Below, in pieces: positions 25,734 through 34,861 of a stretch of DNA of 64,000 nt. The first letter of the stretch is position 1; each line of letters opens with the position of its first letter. The notes beneath the pieces were generated by a model. It saw only the letters and a list, made by a program, of their open reading frames with translations. It was not told the origin of the DNA and ran no database searches. Both the position numbers and the translations under genes were made by a program. Where the stretch lies: assembly GCA_007133065.1 (NCBI GenBank), contig SLNJ01000056.1:43657-107656 (forward strand), given 5' to 3'. The stretch comes from Opitutales bacterium (lineage in GTDB: Bacteria; Verrucomicrobiota; Verrucomicrobiia; Opitutales; Oceanipulchritudinaceae).

Positions 25734-26921
25734 CTACATGAATACTTCCTCCAAAACAGGCGATTCGTGCTCGGCGTGGGCGGGGCGAGCGTGGACGAGC
25801 GGGTAGCGGAATTCGCGGCCCTCGAAGTTGCGCATCACCACTTCCGTGTCGGTGATTTCCCGGACGTAGTCGGGATTGATCGGGATTTTGCCGCCACCCC
25901 CGGGTGCGTCGATCACGAGCTGCGGGATCGCGTACCCGGTGGTGTGCCCGCGCAGCCCGCGGATCATCTCGATGCCGGCCTTCACGTCGGTGCGCAGGTG
26001 GGCGCTCCCGGTGATCAGGTCGCACTGATAGAGGTAGTACGGGCGCACGCGCATCATGAGGAGCCGGTGAACGAGCGAGCGCATGGTCTCGACATCGTCG
26101 TTGATGCCGCGCAGGAGCACCGACTGGTTTCCGAGCGGTACGCCGGCGAAACTCAGACGCTCGCACGCGGCGTAGAGATCCTGGGTGCACTCCTTCGGAT
26201 GGTTGACATGGATGCTCATCCAGACCGGACCGAATTCGCGGAAGATCTCCTGCAGCTTCGGTGTGATACGCTGGGGCAGGAAGACCGGGATCCGCGAACC
26301 GATGCGGATGAATTCAACGTGCGGGATCGCCCGCAGTCGCTCGAGGATGTGCGCGAGCTTGCGGTCAGAGAGAAGGAGCGGGTCGCCGCCGGAAAGCAGG
26401 ACATCCCGGATTTCCGGATGCTCCGCGATGTACTTCAGACCGCTCTCATACTCCGGATGAAAATTATAATCCTGGGCGTTGGAGACCAGCCGGCTGCGCG
26501 TGCAGTACCGGCAGTAGGCCGCACAGCGGTCGGTCACAAGAAAGAGCACCCGGTCCGGGTAACGGTGCACCACGCCCCGGACCGGCATCGTCTCCTCCTC
26601 GCCTACCGGATCGAGCAGTTCCTCCGGCGCACGCTCCATCTCCGCCCCCCGCGGAATCACCTGCCGCCGGATTGGACAGTCCGCGTCCTCCCGGTCGACG
26701 AGGTTGAAGAAATACGGCGTGATCGCCAGCGCCAGCCGCTTGTTCGCAAAACGGCACCCCGCACGCTCCTCCGGCGTCAGGGTCATGTGGCGCTCCAACT
26801 CCTCCACGCGCGTCAGACGATTTTTAAGTTGCCAGATCCAGCTGTTCCAGTCCTCGGCGGGCACGTCATCCCACAGGCCCTGCCCGCTGTGCCAGTTTGC
26901 AGTTCGGTCGTTTGGATACAT
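25734..26921 (-). CDS. kamA: Lysine 2,3-aminomutase (KamA family, radical SAM)
   Basis: KamA converts L-lysine to L-beta-lysine with SAM, a 4Fe-4S cluster and PLP. The 395-residue protein has the cluster motif CxxxCxxC at C133, C137 and C140. LLSGGDPLLLSDRKL is the SAM-binding region. The lysine-binding aspartates known from the clostridial enzyme lie in YQCDLITGSAHLRTD and VIDAPGGGGKIP. These favour a true lysine mutase over the shorter translation-factor enzyme EpmB. Beta-lysine can lead to the osmolyte N-acetyl-beta-lysine, but no ablB-like acetyltransferase gene is adjacent. It is divergent from an ArsR-type regulator with 113 bases between them. Confidence 0.9.
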   Translation of the reverse strand: MYPNDRTANWHSGQGLWDDVPAEDWNSWIWQLKNRLTRVEELERHMTLTPEERAGCRFANKRLALAITPYFFNLVDREDADCPIRRQVIPRGAEMERAPEELLDPVGEEETMPVRGVVHRYPDRVLFLVTDRCAAYCRYCTRSRLVSNAQDYNFHPEYESGLKYIAEHPEIRDVLLSGGDPLLLSDRKLAHILERLRAIPHVEFIRIGSRIPVFLPQRITPKLQEIFREFGPVWMSIHVNHPKECTQDLYAACERLSFAGVPLGNQSVLLRGINDDVETMRSLVHRLLMMRVRPYYLYQCDLITGSAHLRTDVKAGIEMIRGLRGHTTGYAIPQLVIDAPGGGGKIPINPDYVREITDTEVVMRNFEGREFRYPLVHARPAHAEHESPVLEEVFM

Positions 26922-26966
26922 AGGTTTCCAGGTTGCCAGATAGCGAATCGAGTGGTTCGATTCCAG

Positions 26967-26996
26967 TTGACGCAGAAATTCATCGAGATATTCATA
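26967..26996 (+). promoter_or_regulatory. Candidate promoter and operator region of the arsR-type gene
   Basis: TTGACG at 26967-26972 is followed after 17-18 bases by ATTCAT or TTCATA at 26990-26996. Nearby, TTCAT at 26991-26995 and ATGAA at 27012-27016 form an inverted repeat with a 16-base centre, and AAATTCATC (26977) is nearly repeated in reverse at 27011-27020. This could be an operator shared with the divergent kamA gene. The assignment is tentative. Confidence 0.35.
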
Positions 26997-27034
26997 AATG
27001 TCAATGCATGGATGAAATTTCTTCTTAAGCTGAG

Positions 27035-27328
27035 ATGACGATTGATAATGAGACGCTGGCCAGGCAATTGTGGGCCATTGGTGACCACGTACGCGTGCGC
27101 ATTCTCGCCCGGCTTCCCAAACGGGAGGATTGCGAGTTCGGAATCAACGTCTCTCAGCTGGCTGAAGAGCTCAATCTTGCTCAGCCGACGATCTCCCATC
27201 ATCTCCGGGTTCTCCGCCAGGCCGGTGTGGTTAAAAACCGGAAGATGTGTCGTGATGTTTACTACTGGATCGACCGCCAGGAGGCCGACGCGATTCTGGA
27301 GACGATGCGGAAGGTCCTGAGGGATTAG
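27035..27328 (+). CDS. ArsR-type winged-helix transcriptional regulator
   Basis: The 97-residue protein is a compact winged helix-turn-helix repressor. The segment VSQLAEELNLAQPTISHHLRVLRQAGVV (about residues 39-66) is the recognition region of the ArsR/SmtB fold (LxxSQPxxSHHLxxLxxAGLV type). There is no CxCxxC metal site, so it is unlikely to be a classical metal sensor. It is divergent from kamA across 113 bases with inverted repeats, so it may control kamA, itself or both. A stem-loop follows its stop within six bases. Confidence 0.85.
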   Translation: MTIDNETLARQLWAIGDHVRVRILARLPKREDCEFGINVSQLAEELNLAQPTISHHLRVLRQAGVVKNRKMCRDVYYWIDRQEADAILETMRKVLRD

Positions 27329-27333
27329 CAGTC

Positions 27334-27363
27334 TGTTGGACTTCGCCGGAGGCGATCCCAACA
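27334..27363 (+). terminator. Stem-loop between the ArsR-type gene and carA
   Basis: TGTTGG at 27334-27339 pairs with CCAACA at 27358-27363, and inside it TCGCC pairs with GGCGA around a GGA loop. The hairpin starts five bases after the regulator's stop. There is no T tract on the plus strand, so intrinsic termination would be weak. It could equally lie in the carA leader. Confidence 0.4.
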
Positions 27364-27408
27364 AATAACCCTTGCCCCGGATCCGCTGGCGTACTAGGTA
27401 GGAGAGCA

Positions 27409-28563
27409 ATGATTGCGAGACGCACTGGTGTATTGGCGTTGGAGGACGGGCACGTCTACCGCGGAGTTGGATTTGGAGCGATCGGGAGTGTGGTGGGCGA
27501 GGCGGTGTTCAACACCTCGATGTCCGGCTATCAGGAGATATTGACCGATCCCTCGTATCACGGCCAGATCCTGGCGATGACGGCGCCCCAGATTGGGAAC
27601 TACGGGGTGAACCCGGACGATGACGAGTCACCGTGCCCCCAAGTGCGTGCATTCCTGGTGCGCGATCTCTCACCAATCGCAAGCAACTATCGAAGTCGGG
27701 AGACGCTCCCGGACTATCTGGAGCGTCATGGAATCCCCGCGCTGAATGGAGTTGACACCCGGGCGATCACCAAGGTGCTTCGCGTGCATGGGGCCTGCAA
27801 GGCGTGCCTGAGCACCGAGGATCTGTCGGATCAGGAGGCGGTGCGCCGCGCCTGCGAATGGCCCGGGCTCGTCGGCAGCGATTACGTCAAGGAAGTTACC
27901 GCCAAAGAGATTTTCCGTTGGGACGAGGAGCGGTTTCCGTCGACACCGTTCACGGTTGAAGGCACGCAGCTGGAGCCGCCGCGTGCGAAACCCGACCGGC
28001 ACTACATTGTCGCCATCGATCTCGGCGCCAAGTATAATATCTTTCGCCGTCTCAGCTACCACGGGTTCGACGTCGACGTGCTACCCGCAGACACCCCGGT
28101 TGAGGCGGTGCGCGAGCGCAATCCGAAAGGGGTTTTCCTAAGCAACGGTCCGGGTGATCCCGGTGCGGTTGGGTACGTTCACAAAACCGTGGCCGCGCTC
28201 ATTGAGCACTATCCGGTTTTTGGGATCTGTATGGGCAATCAGATGATCACCCACGCCCTTGGCGCTTCAACGTACAAGCTCAAGTTCGGGCATCGCGGCG
28301 CCAACCAGCCGGTCAAGAACCTCGAGACCGGGGTGGTCGCCATCACCTCCCAGAACCACGGGTTCGCGGCATCCCGCGACGAGCTCGAGAACCGTGGCGC
28401 GATCGTGACCGAAATCAATCTCAACGACAACACGGTTGAAGGGCTCCGCCACAAGGACTACCCCGTCTTCTCGGTCCAGTACCATCCCGAGGCCTCCCCG
28501 GGCCCCCACGACTCGGATCCGCTCTTCGCGAAATTCCACGAAATGGTCTCACGCAACGCCTGA
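27409..28563 (+). CDS. carA: Carbamoyl-phosphate synthase small subunit (glutaminase) CarA
   Basis: CarA hydrolyses glutamine and passes ammonia to CarB for arginine and pyrimidine synthesis. The 384-residue protein has the N-terminal domain (LALEDGHVYRGVGFGA, VFNTSMSGYQEILTDPSY) and a class I amidotransferase domain. The nucleophile elbow reads GICMGNQM, where most CarA proteins have GHQ. The catalytic histidine and glutamate lie in VQYHPEASPGPHD. A good ribosome-binding site (AGGAGAG) lies five bases before the ATG. carB is not in the window; the small convergent ORF follows. Confidence 0.95.
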   Translation: MIARRTGVLALEDGHVYRGVGFGAIGSVVGEAVFNTSMSGYQEILTDPSYHGQILAMTAPQIGNYGVNPDDDESPCPQVRAFLVRDLSPIASNYRSRETLPDYLERHGIPALNGVDTRAITKVLRVHGACKACLSTEDLSDQEAVRRACEWPGLVGSDYVKEVTAKEIFRWDEERFPSTPFTVEGTQLEPPRAKPDRHYIVAIDLGAKYNIFRRLSYHGFDVDVLPADTPVEAVRERNPKGVFLSNGPGDPGAVGYVHKTVAALIEHYPVFGICMGNQMITHALGASTYKLKFGHRGANQPVKNLETGVVAITSQNHGFAASRDELENRGAIVTEINLNDNTVEGLRHKDYPVFSVQYHPEASPGPHDSDPLFAKFHEMVSRNA

Positions 28564-28614
28564 CGCACCGTTCAACGGTTCCTCTGCGGTACGCGACGCG
28601 GGGTTGCGCGCGAA

Positions 28615-28854
28615 TCAATGCCTCCGGTAGTCGAAGAAGGCGGTATGTTTGCGACGGGGTTTGGGTCTTCCGTCTCCTAGAAGCCAGTTGAACCCGACGA
28701 GGAGGAGATTGGGAAGCCACCTGAGCATGCGCCAGAGAGGCCCCGCGATACGCCGGCTCAGATGGATGCGGCGACGGCCATGGGTGAGATCGATCTGGGA
28801 GAATGCGCCGCGGCTCGGGCCTCGGCGGCCCCGTTTCATCGAGACGAATAACAT
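28615..28854 (-). CDS. Possible small basic protein with one hydrophobic segment
   Basis: A 79-residue frame lies convergent to carA in a 440-base stretch otherwise without genes. It is strongly basic, with a hydrophobic patch (LWRMLRWLPNLLLVGFNWLL, about residues 40-59) and an aromatic basic tail ending FFDYRRH. The hydrophobic patch could be a short membrane segment. No ribosome-binding site is evident before ATG 28854 or the in-frame ATG at 28839, and I recognise no family. Amino-acid composition looks more protein-like than the other frames here, but it may be chance. Positions 28855-29005 show nothing else. Confidence 0.3.
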   Translation of the reverse strand: MLFVSMKRGRRGPSRGAFSQIDLTHGRRRIHLSRRIAGPLWRMLRWLPNLLLVGFNWLLGDGRPKPRRKHTAFFDYRRH

Positions 28855-29005
28855 GAATCAGGCGTGTGGCTGATATGGGTGGGGTGCGGTGTTCCAGAAC
28901 TGTCCGCCACAACCTTCGTGATGGCGAACAAGCGTCAGGCTAGGGGATTCTGGGAGGCCTGCAAGCAAAAACAAGCCACCCGGCTTCCAGCCGGTGTCCG
29001 CTCCC

Positions 29006-29485
29006 TCAGTGAAACAACTGAAGAATGCGGCGCTCGAGGCCGGTTTTGATCGTGTAAGCGGCCTGGTCAATGTGGCGCGGATCCAGATACATTGCGTGGA
29101 CGTACAGGGTCTTGCGGTCGTCCGATATCTCGATACTCAGCGTGCCCGGCGTGAGCGAGATCATGTTGGCGAACATGGTGATCTCGATATCGGAGGTTAC
29201 ATCAAGCGGAACGGCGATCACTCCCGAATGCATGTGAAAGCCGGGCCGCAGGACATCCCGGGCGACAATAAGGCTGGAGACGACCAGTTCCTTGATGAAA
29301 TAGAGGCCGAGTCCGATCGCGCGCCACACGCGATCCGTGTACGCGGATCGCGGCAGGACGGGTGCGGCCAGCAGCAGGATGAGGTATCCGAAGACGAACC
29401 CCGTGCCGAGCGTCCCCATGCTGAGTTCGCCCATGATCGCGGCCCATCCGAGTGCAATCAGGATATTGAGAATGAATCGACTCAT
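29006..29485 (-). CDS. mnhE: Na+/H+ antiporter subunit E (MnhE/MrpE)
   Basis: This 159-residue membrane protein matches the MnhE/MrpE family. There are two or three N-terminal membrane segments (FILNILIALGWAAIM, GFVFGYLILLLAAPV), then IKELVVSSLIVARDVLRPGFHMHSGVIAVPLDV, and the characteristic ISLTPGTLSIEIS and LYVHAMYLD endings. It is the last gene of the seven-gene Mrp operon. Its start overlaps the mnhD stop by four bases. The Mrp complex exchanges cytoplasmic Na+ for protons. Confidence 0.93.
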   Translation of the reverse strand: MSRFILNILIALGWAAIMGELSMGTLGTGFVFGYLILLLAAPVLPRSAYTDRVWRAIGLGLYFIKELVVSSLIVARDVLRPGFHMHSGVIAVPLDVTSDIEITMFANMISLTPGTLSIEISDDRKTLYVHAMYLDPRHIDQAAYTIKTGLERRILQLFH

Positions 29486-30993
29486 GGATCTCCTAATACG
29501 GCGTTAATGTAGCGCGTGCGATCGAGCAGTTCCTCGGCCGCATCCAGCGAAACATTGATGAATAGGCCCGCGCCGAGGCCGAGGACCACGGTCATCACGG
29601 CCAGGAGTACAATCGGGACCATCATGGTCCGGATCCCCGCAACCCCGGGGATTCCCTCGACTTCCGCAGCCGGCTTCGGGCGGTCCGATGGAAGCGGCTT
29701 CCAGAAGGCCTCTGCAAAGATTTTTGTCATCGAGAAGAGGGTGAGCAGCCCGACGAAGAGGGCGATGCCGACGACGACGTACTCGCGCGCGTCGAGCCCG
29801 GCGATCGTGAGCGTGAGCTTCGCCCAGAAGCCGGAGAGCGGGGGGAATCCGGCGAGACCGAATGCCGGGATGATGAACATGATGGAGAGGAACGGATGCT
29901 TGCGGTAGAGACCGCCGAGGTGTTTCAGGTGGAACGACCCGGCGATCCGATTGGCCACGCCGCTGACCAGAAAAAGGTTGGTCTTCGCGATAATGTTGTG
30001 GATCACATAAAAGACGGATCCCACGATCCCCAGCGGAGAGTACAACCCCAGTCCCATGATCATATACCCGATCTGGCTGATGATGTGGAAGGAGAGGAGT
30101 TTCCGGAATTCCGTCTGCATCACCGCCCCGAGAACCCCGGTAAGCATCGTAACGGCGGCGACCCAGAGGATGATCTGGTGGGTGTAGCCGGTCTCCTGCA
30201 CGAACAGCAGCGTGAAGACGCGGATCAGCGCGTAGACGCCAACCTTACTCAACAGGGCTGCGAAAATCGCGGAGACCGCCACCGGGGGTGTATGATATGA
30301 GGCCGGCAACCAGAAGAACAACGGGAACACGGCGGCTTTGATCCCGAACGATACCAGGAAGAACATCGAGGCCGTGGTGACGAGTCCGGGGGAATCGACG
30401 GCGTCGAGGCGGACCGCCATGTCGGCCATGTTCAGCGTCCCGGTCATCCCGTAGAGGATACCCACTCCGGAGAGGAAGACGAGAGAGGAGACCAGGTTGA
30501 TCGTAACATACTTGATCGCTCCATCCATCTGCTCCTTGCGGTTTCCCAGAGCCAGGAGCACGAAGGAGGTGATGAGCATCACCTCAAACCACACGTACAT
30601 GTTGAACAGGTCGCCCGTGAGGAAAACGCCATTCACACCCATCAGCAGGATGTGCAGGAGGGGATAGTAGCCAAACGATTCGCGTTCGGCGTCGATGTTG
30701 GCGAGCGAGTAGATGGCGACGGCCAGGCCCATGATGGCGGTGATCAGCACCATGAATGCCGTGAGATGGTCCGCCACGAGGGTGATCCCGAACGGGGCGA
30801 TCCAATTCCCCATCTGGTCGACCAGGATTCCCTGTGTGCGCACGCCGATCAGAATCGCAATCGACACAACCAGGAGGACGACCATCCCCAGGACGCCGAA
30901 CCAGCGCTGAAGCAGGAGGTTATTGCGCGCCAGGATGGAGACGACCCCGAAGAAAAGTGGGATCGCGAGGGGAAGAACGAGGAGCCAATCCAT
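29482..30993 (-). CDS. mnhD: Na+/H+ antiporter subunit D (MnhD/MrpD)
   Basis: The 503-residue, roughly 14-helix protein belongs to the NADH-dehydrogenase ND2/ND4/ND5-like antiporter family. Typical stretches are WFEVMLITSFVLLALG (with the conserved glutamate), LFFWLPASYHTPPVAVSAIFAALLSKVGVYAL, FRKLLSFHIISQIGYMIMGLG and FPPLSGFWAKL. MrpD is one of the two large ion-translocating subunits. It overlaps mnhC by one base (TAATG) and mnhE by four. Order, length and neighbours separate it from respiratory complex I subunits. Confidence 0.93.
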   Translation of the reverse strand: MDWLLVLPLAIPLFFGVVSILARNNLLLQRWFGVLGMVVLLVVSIAILIGVRTQGILVDQMGNWIAPFGITLVADHLTAFMVLITAIMGLAVAIYSLANIDAERESFGYYPLLHILLMGVNGVFLTGDLFNMYVWFEVMLITSFVLLALGNRKEQMDGAIKYVTINLVSSLVFLSGVGILYGMTGTLNMADMAVRLDAVDSPGLVTTASMFFLVSFGIKAAVFPLFFWLPASYHTPPVAVSAIFAALLSKVGVYALIRVFTLLFVQETGYTHQIILWVAAVTMLTGVLGAVMQTEFRKLLSFHIISQIGYMIMGLGLYSPLGIVGSVFYVIHNIIAKTNLFLVSGVANRIAGSFHLKHLGGLYRKHPFLSIMFIIPAFGLAGFPPLSGFWAKLTLTIAGLDAREYVVVGIALFVGLLTLFSMTKIFAEAFWKPLPSDRPKPAAEVEGIPGVAGIRTMMVPIVLLAVMTVVLGLGAGLFINVSLDAAEELLDRTRYINAVLGDP

Positions 30994-31391
30994 TATGCCT
31001 CCTCCTGGTCTGGTGTTCCAGATACGGTTTTCTCACCGGGATACGGGGGTTCGGCCACCCGCATCGCATCCACATCCACCGTGCCCAGCTCCCGGTAAGC
31101 CCGGTACGCGAGGACGAGGGCGAAAGCCAGCAGGCCGAATCCGATTACGATCGCGGTCAGGATCAGCGCCTGGGGCAGGGGATTGGCGAATCCCTCGGCG
31201 GGCATTGTCTCGCCGGTGGCAACCAGCGGCGGGTTGCCCCGCGCCAGGCGTCCCATGGTGAAGATCACCAGGTTGGCGGCATTGCTGATCAGGATCAATC
31301 CAATCACAACGCGCACGTAGTTCCGCCTCAGCATAAGATACAATCCCGAGGCGAACAGAAAACCGGCCATGATGGCGAGTAACGGCTCCAT
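30993..31391 (-). CDS. mnhC: Na+/H+ antiporter subunit C (MnhC/MrpC)
   Basis: The 132-residue protein is the NuoK-like subunit. It has three membrane segments: LAIMAGFLFASGLYLML, VVIGLILISNAANLVIF and QALILTAIVIGFGLLAFALVLAY. The asparagine-rich GLILISNAANL and DPLPQALILTAIVI-like features are typical of MnhC. An acidic, glutamate-rich C-terminal tail follows. It begins one base after the mnhB stop and overlaps mnhD by one base, as expected for coupled antiporter subunits. Confidence 0.92.
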   Translation of the reverse strand: MEPLLAIMAGFLFASGLYLMLRRNYVRVVIGLILISNAANLVIFTMGRLARGNPPLVATGETMPAEGFANPLPQALILTAIVIGFGLLAFALVLAYRAYRELGTVDVDAMRVAEPPYPGEKTVSGTPDQEEA

Positions 31392-31392
31392 A

Positions 31393-31809
31393 TCAGGTGC
31401 TTTCCTCCTCGAGTGAGAAGATGACAGTCAGGGTGGCGCCCACCACGACCAGGTAGACGCCGATGTCGAATAGCAGGGCGGTTCCCAGGTGGAAATCGGC
31501 TTCCCCGATATGGAAGATGAGCCATTGCCCGGTGAGAAAGGCATCGCCCAGTACCATGGCGAAAAATCCGGAGAGCACCGTCACAAGCAGGCCGAGCCCG
31601 AGGAGCGTTCGCGGGTCGGCCCGCAGCACACCGCGGGCGCTGGCGGGACCGAAGGCAACGGCATAGAGAGAGAATGCGCCGGCGCCGACAAGGCCTCCGA
31701 TGAATCCGCCGCCCGGCTCGTTGTGTCCACGCAGCATCAGGAATACGGAAAAGAGGATCATGAGCGGCAAAAGCAGGCGCGCGATCGTTTGGAGGATCAG
31801 GGATTTCAT
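31393..31809 (-). CDS. mnhB: Na+/H+ antiporter subunit B (MnhB/MrpB)
   Basis: The start ATG at 31809 gives a 138-residue, four-helix protein. It opens with [37 protein letters not shown], the MnhB signature (GH..PGGGFxGGL). It ends with [25 protein letters not shown]. The frame is open far upstream, but that stretch is antisense-like shadow of mnhA. It overlaps mnhA by four bases. MnhB is one of the small subunits stabilising the Mrp complex. Confidence 0.92.
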   Translation of the reverse strand: MKSLILQTIARLLLPLMILFSVFLMLRGHNEPGGGFIGGLVGAGAFSLYAVAFGPASARGVLRADPRTLLGLGLLVTVLSGFFAMVLGDAFLTGQWLIFHIGEADFHLGTALLFDIGVYLVVVGATLTVIFSLEEEST

Positions 31810-34136
31810 ACGTCCGCACCTCCATCGCGTCGCTTTTTCGCCCGCAGTTTGACCAGGGCGAACACGCCGAGTCCGGCGATGCCGAGCACCACAATCTCTC
31901 CGAGGGTGTCGAGAGCACGAAAGTCCACCAGGATGACATTCACGATATTGCGGCCATGGGCGGTCACGTAGCTGTGCGCGCCGAAGTACTCCGTCAGGTG
32001 GGGGGAGATCGGTTCGGTCAGCACCGTGAGCATGACCAGGGTCACCGCCGCACCGAGCGCGGTGGCGACCGCGGCGTCCCGGAGGCGCGACGCACGGGAT
32101 TCCACGGGCCGGAGGCTTGGCAGATGGATCAGGACCAGGGCGAACAGGACGACCGTAAGGGTTTCCACCATGATCTGCGTGATGGACAGGTCGGGCGCGC
32201 TGTTTGCCAGGTAGATGAGCGCGACGCTGAACCCGACCGCGCCGATTGCCACCACCATGGTCACTCGCGAGCGGGCGAAGACCGCGACCAGCGCGCCGGC
32301 GGCCATGATGCCGGCCAGGGTCCACTCGTAGAATGTGATCGCACTCCAGCCTCCCGGCAGAACGAGTCCGTGCCGGCTCAGCAGGGTGAATCCGACTGCG
32401 AACGCCGTGACACCGATCACCGTCGTCAGATAGTGGCGAAGGTAACCGCTCTGGAAAATCCGGGTCTGCCAGTGGGCGATCCACAGCATTCCGTCGATGG
32501 TCCGGAAGTACGCATTCTCCGGAGCGACACCGAACGCGCGGTTGAATCCCCGGGCGAAGCGGCTCTCCCGCCACGTGTTCCACAGGAAGAATACACCGAT
32601 CCCGAGTGCGAGCGTCATCAGGCTCATCCCGAGCACGGGAGTGAACCCGTGCCAGAGGACCAGCTCGACCGAGACCGGTGCTCCGGCGATCGCACCGGCG
32701 ACCGGGTTGATCAGCGGCGCCGCGATCAGCCCCGGAGCCAGTCCGAAGAGGAGTCCGAGGAGGGCGAGTACAACAGGGCCCGCCCACATCGCGATCGGGG
32801 CTTCGTGCGGGTGCTTCGGTGTGGTCCGAACCGGACCGTAAAAGGGCTTCAGCGCGACGATTCCGGCGGCCGCCACCCCGGCCACGTTGGCGAGAATCGC
32901 GAGCGCCAGCAGCAGGCGGGGGAGCGATCCCGCGGCCAACGCGGCCTCGTACACGAACTCCTTGGCGATAAATCCGAAGAACGGCACGATGCCCGCCATT
33001 GAGAGCGCAGCTACGAGGGCTGCCGCCGCAGTGATCGGCATGGCTTTTCGCAGACCGCCGACCTCGCCGACGTCGCGGGTTCCCGCCTCGTGGTCGATCG
33101 ATCCGGCCACCATGAACAGGGCGCCCTTGTACAAGGAGTGGGCCAGGGTGAACACCGCGACCGCCACCACCGCGTATTCCGTTTGACCGATGCCCAGAAG
33201 CATCGTGAGGGTTCCCAGACCCATCACGGTGGTGTAGGCGAGAATCCGCTTGAGATCGGAATGGCAGAGGGCAAGCCACGATCCGATTACCATCGTCGCC
33301 GCTCCGAATCCCGCCAACAGAAGGATCCACAGGTCGGTGCCCCCGAGAGCCGGGTGGAGGCGCGCCATGAGATATACGCCCGCCTTGACCATTGTCGCGG
33401 AGTGCAGGTACGCACTGACCGGGGTCGGCGCTTCCATTGCGGCCGGCAGCCAGAAGTGAAACGGGAACTGGGCCGACTTGGTGAAGCACCCCGCAAGCAC
33501 AAGGATCAGGATGGCAGTGTAAAGCCCGTGCTCCCGCAGCACCTCGCCCTGGTTTAGAAGTTCGGAGATCTCGTAGGATCCGCCGACAAATGCCATCAGG
33601 ATCAAGCCCCCGAGCAAGGCGAGTCCCCCGGTGCCGGTTACAAGCAGCGCTTGCAACGCCGCCTTTCGGGCGCGCTCCTGTTCGTGGTTGAATCCGATGA
33701 GCAGGTAGGAGGTGAAGCTGGTCAACTCCCAGAATACGAAGAGGGTAATGATGTTGTCGGCCAGGACGACCCCCAGCATCGACACCATGAACAGGGTGAC
33801 CGCCAGGTAGAACCGGCCCAGATCGCGGTGGCCCTTCAGGTAGCCGCTTCCGTAGAGAACGATGAAGAAGCCGACTCCGCTGATGATGAGGGCGAACAGC
33901 ACGCTCAACCCGTCAACATAGAACGACAGGTTTACGTTCAGGGCGGGGACCCACGCGATCGATTGGCGCAGCGCGCCCTCCGCGGCAATGCGCGGCACGA
34001 ATGTGGCGAAATAGGCGGTCAGGCCGAGCGGGAGCAGCGCGAGAATCACACCGGCACGTGAACCGGCCGCCCGGTTCAACAACGGAGCCGCGAAGGCCAC
34101 GACGCAACCGATGAGAAGACTGATCAATACGCCCAT
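31806..34136 (-). CDS. mnhA: Na+/H+ antiporter subunit A (MnhA/MrpA)
   Basis: The start ATG at 34136 gives a 776-residue protein of about 20 helices. The first two thirds form the ND5-like antiporter module: [53 protein letters not shown] and [16 protein letters not shown]. The C-terminal part carries the DUF4040/MbhD-MbhE-like region ([50 protein letters not shown]), as in MrpA. An upstream extension to 34247 is not conserved. It lies seven bases after mnhG and overlaps mnhB by four. Confidence 0.93.
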   Translation of the reverse strand: MGVLISLLIGCVVAFAAPLLNRAAGSRAGVILALLPLGLTAYFATFVPRIAAEGALRQSIAWVPALNVNLSFYVDGLSVLFALIISGVGFFIVLYGSGYLKGHRDLGRFYLAVTLFMVSMLGVVLADNIITLFVFWELTSFTSYLLIGFNHEQERARKAALQALLVTGTGGLALLGGLILMAFVGGSYEISELLNQGEVLREHGLYTAILILVLAGCFTKSAQFPFHFWLPAAMEAPTPVSAYLHSATMVKAGVYLMARLHPALGGTDLWILLLAGFGAATMVIGSWLALCHSDLKRILAYTTVMGLGTLTMLLGIGQTEYAVVAVAVFTLAHSLYKGALFMVAGSIDHEAGTRDVGEVGGLRKAMPITAAAALVAALSMAGIVPFFGFIAKEFVYEAALAAGSLPRLLLALAILANVAGVAAAGIVALKPFYGPVRTTPKHPHEAPIAMWAGPVVLALLGLLFGLAPGLIAAPLINPVAGAIAGAPVSVELVLWHGFTPVLGMSLMTLALGIGVFFLWNTWRESRFARGFNRAFGVAPENAYFRTIDGMLWIAHWQTRIFQSGYLRHYLTTVIGVTAFAVGFTLLSRHGLVLPGGWSAITFYEWTLAGIMAAGALVAVFARSRVTMVVAIGAVGFSVALIYLANSAPDLSITQIMVETLTVVLFALVLIHLPSLRPVESRASRLRDAAVATALGAAVTLVMLTVLTEPISPHLTEYFGAHSYVTAHGRNIVNVILVDFRALDTLGEIVVLGIAGLGVFALVKLRAKKRRDGGADV

Positions 34137-34143
34137 GGCCCCG

Positions 34144-34524
34144 TCAATTACGGTTTTGCACCTGCTCCGGGCTCTCCCGATCCGCCCGCTGCGTTTGGTT
34201 CGGTTTGAGGGCATCGGTGATGGTGCCCTTCCAGAGTTGGGTTCCACGGTAGTACCCGGCGCGAGCGATCATGTGCGCGGCGACCGGTGCGGTAAGCACG
34301 AGGAACGCGATGGTCACCAGTGCGCGGGCGGTGACTCCCCCCGCTCCGAAATGCAGGGCGACCGCCACGAGCAGCATCCCGGCGCCGAGGGTGCCCGCTT
34401 TGGTGGAAGCGTGCATGCGCATAAACAGGTCCGGCAGTCGGAGCACCCCGATCGCCGCCACGAGGCAGAACATCGCCCCACCCACCATCAGAATGGCGCA
34501 GATGACCGCAACCAGGTCAGTCAC
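34144..34524 (-). CDS. mnhG: Na+/H+ antiporter subunit G (MnhG/MrpG)
   Basis: The best start is GTG at 34524. It overlaps the mnhF stop (GTGA) and is preceded by a GGAGGAG ribosome-binding site. The 126-residue protein has three membrane segments and the MnhG core FCLVAAIGVLRLPDLFMRMHASTKAGTLGAGMLL, followed by VTIAFLVLTAPVAAHMIARAGY. A charged C-terminal tail of about 25 residues follows. It is the second gene of the operon, which is unusual because mnhG normally comes last. Confidence 0.92.
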   Translation of the reverse strand: MTDLVAVICAILMVGGAMFCLVAAIGVLRLPDLFMRMHASTKAGTLGAGMLLVAVALHFGAGGVTARALVTIAFLVLTAPVAAHMIARAGYYRGTQLWKGTITDALKPNQTQRADRESPEQVQNRN

Positions 34525-34811
34525 GGCTGCTCCTCCTGGTCGGCCTGTTTCTGAATGTACCGCGCGAACGCGATGGTCCCGAGGAACGCAATGAGGGCGA
34601 GCGGCGTTGCGGCGTCCAGGAATGCAGGATGATCCGCGGCAATCGCGAAGGTCGCGATGAGGCTGATCGCCAGGTAGGCGATGAGGTCGAGCGCGACCAC
34701 CCGGTCCGGCAGCCCGGGGCCCTTTGCCAGCCGGACGATTGCGACCACCAGAGCGACACAAAGAAGCGCCAGCGAAACCGTTACTGCGATGGATACGATT
34801 TCCCCGGCCAT
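34521..34811 (-). CDS. mnhF: Na+/H+ antiporter subunit F (MnhF/MrpF)
   Basis: The 96-residue protein has three membrane segments and the MnhF core RLAKGPGLPDRVVALDLIAYLAI, which contains the conserved GP..PDRV and acidic residue in the second helix. MnhF is a small subunit required for Na+ transport. It is the first gene of this operon. No clear ribosome-binding site precedes the ATG at 34811; two strong stem-loops lie just upstream. Confidence 0.92.
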   Translation of the reverse strand: MAGEIVSIAVTVSLALLCVALVVAIVRLAKGPGLPDRVVALDLIAYLAISLIATFAIAADHPAFLDAATPLALIAFLGTIAFARYIQKQADQEEQP

Positions 34812-34827
34812 ATTATCGCTGTGGCGC

Positions 34828-34849
34828 GCCGGCCGCGTGCTCGGCCGGC
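34828..34849. repeat. Perfect 8-base stem-loop upstream of mnhF
   Basis: GCCGGCCG (34828-34835) pairs perfectly with CGGCCGGC (34842-34849) around a six-base loop. It lies 17 bases upstream of the mnhF ATG on the minus strand. It may affect mnhF expression or terminate read-through from lspA. No T tract is present on either side. Confidence 0.55.
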
Positions 34850-34861
34850 TCGGGTGGTATG

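Noticed and set aside
31810..33489. Long open frame upstream of mnhB as part of that protein
   Set aside because: It lies in an alternate frame of mnhA and has no membrane-protein character; the normal MnhB start is at 31809.
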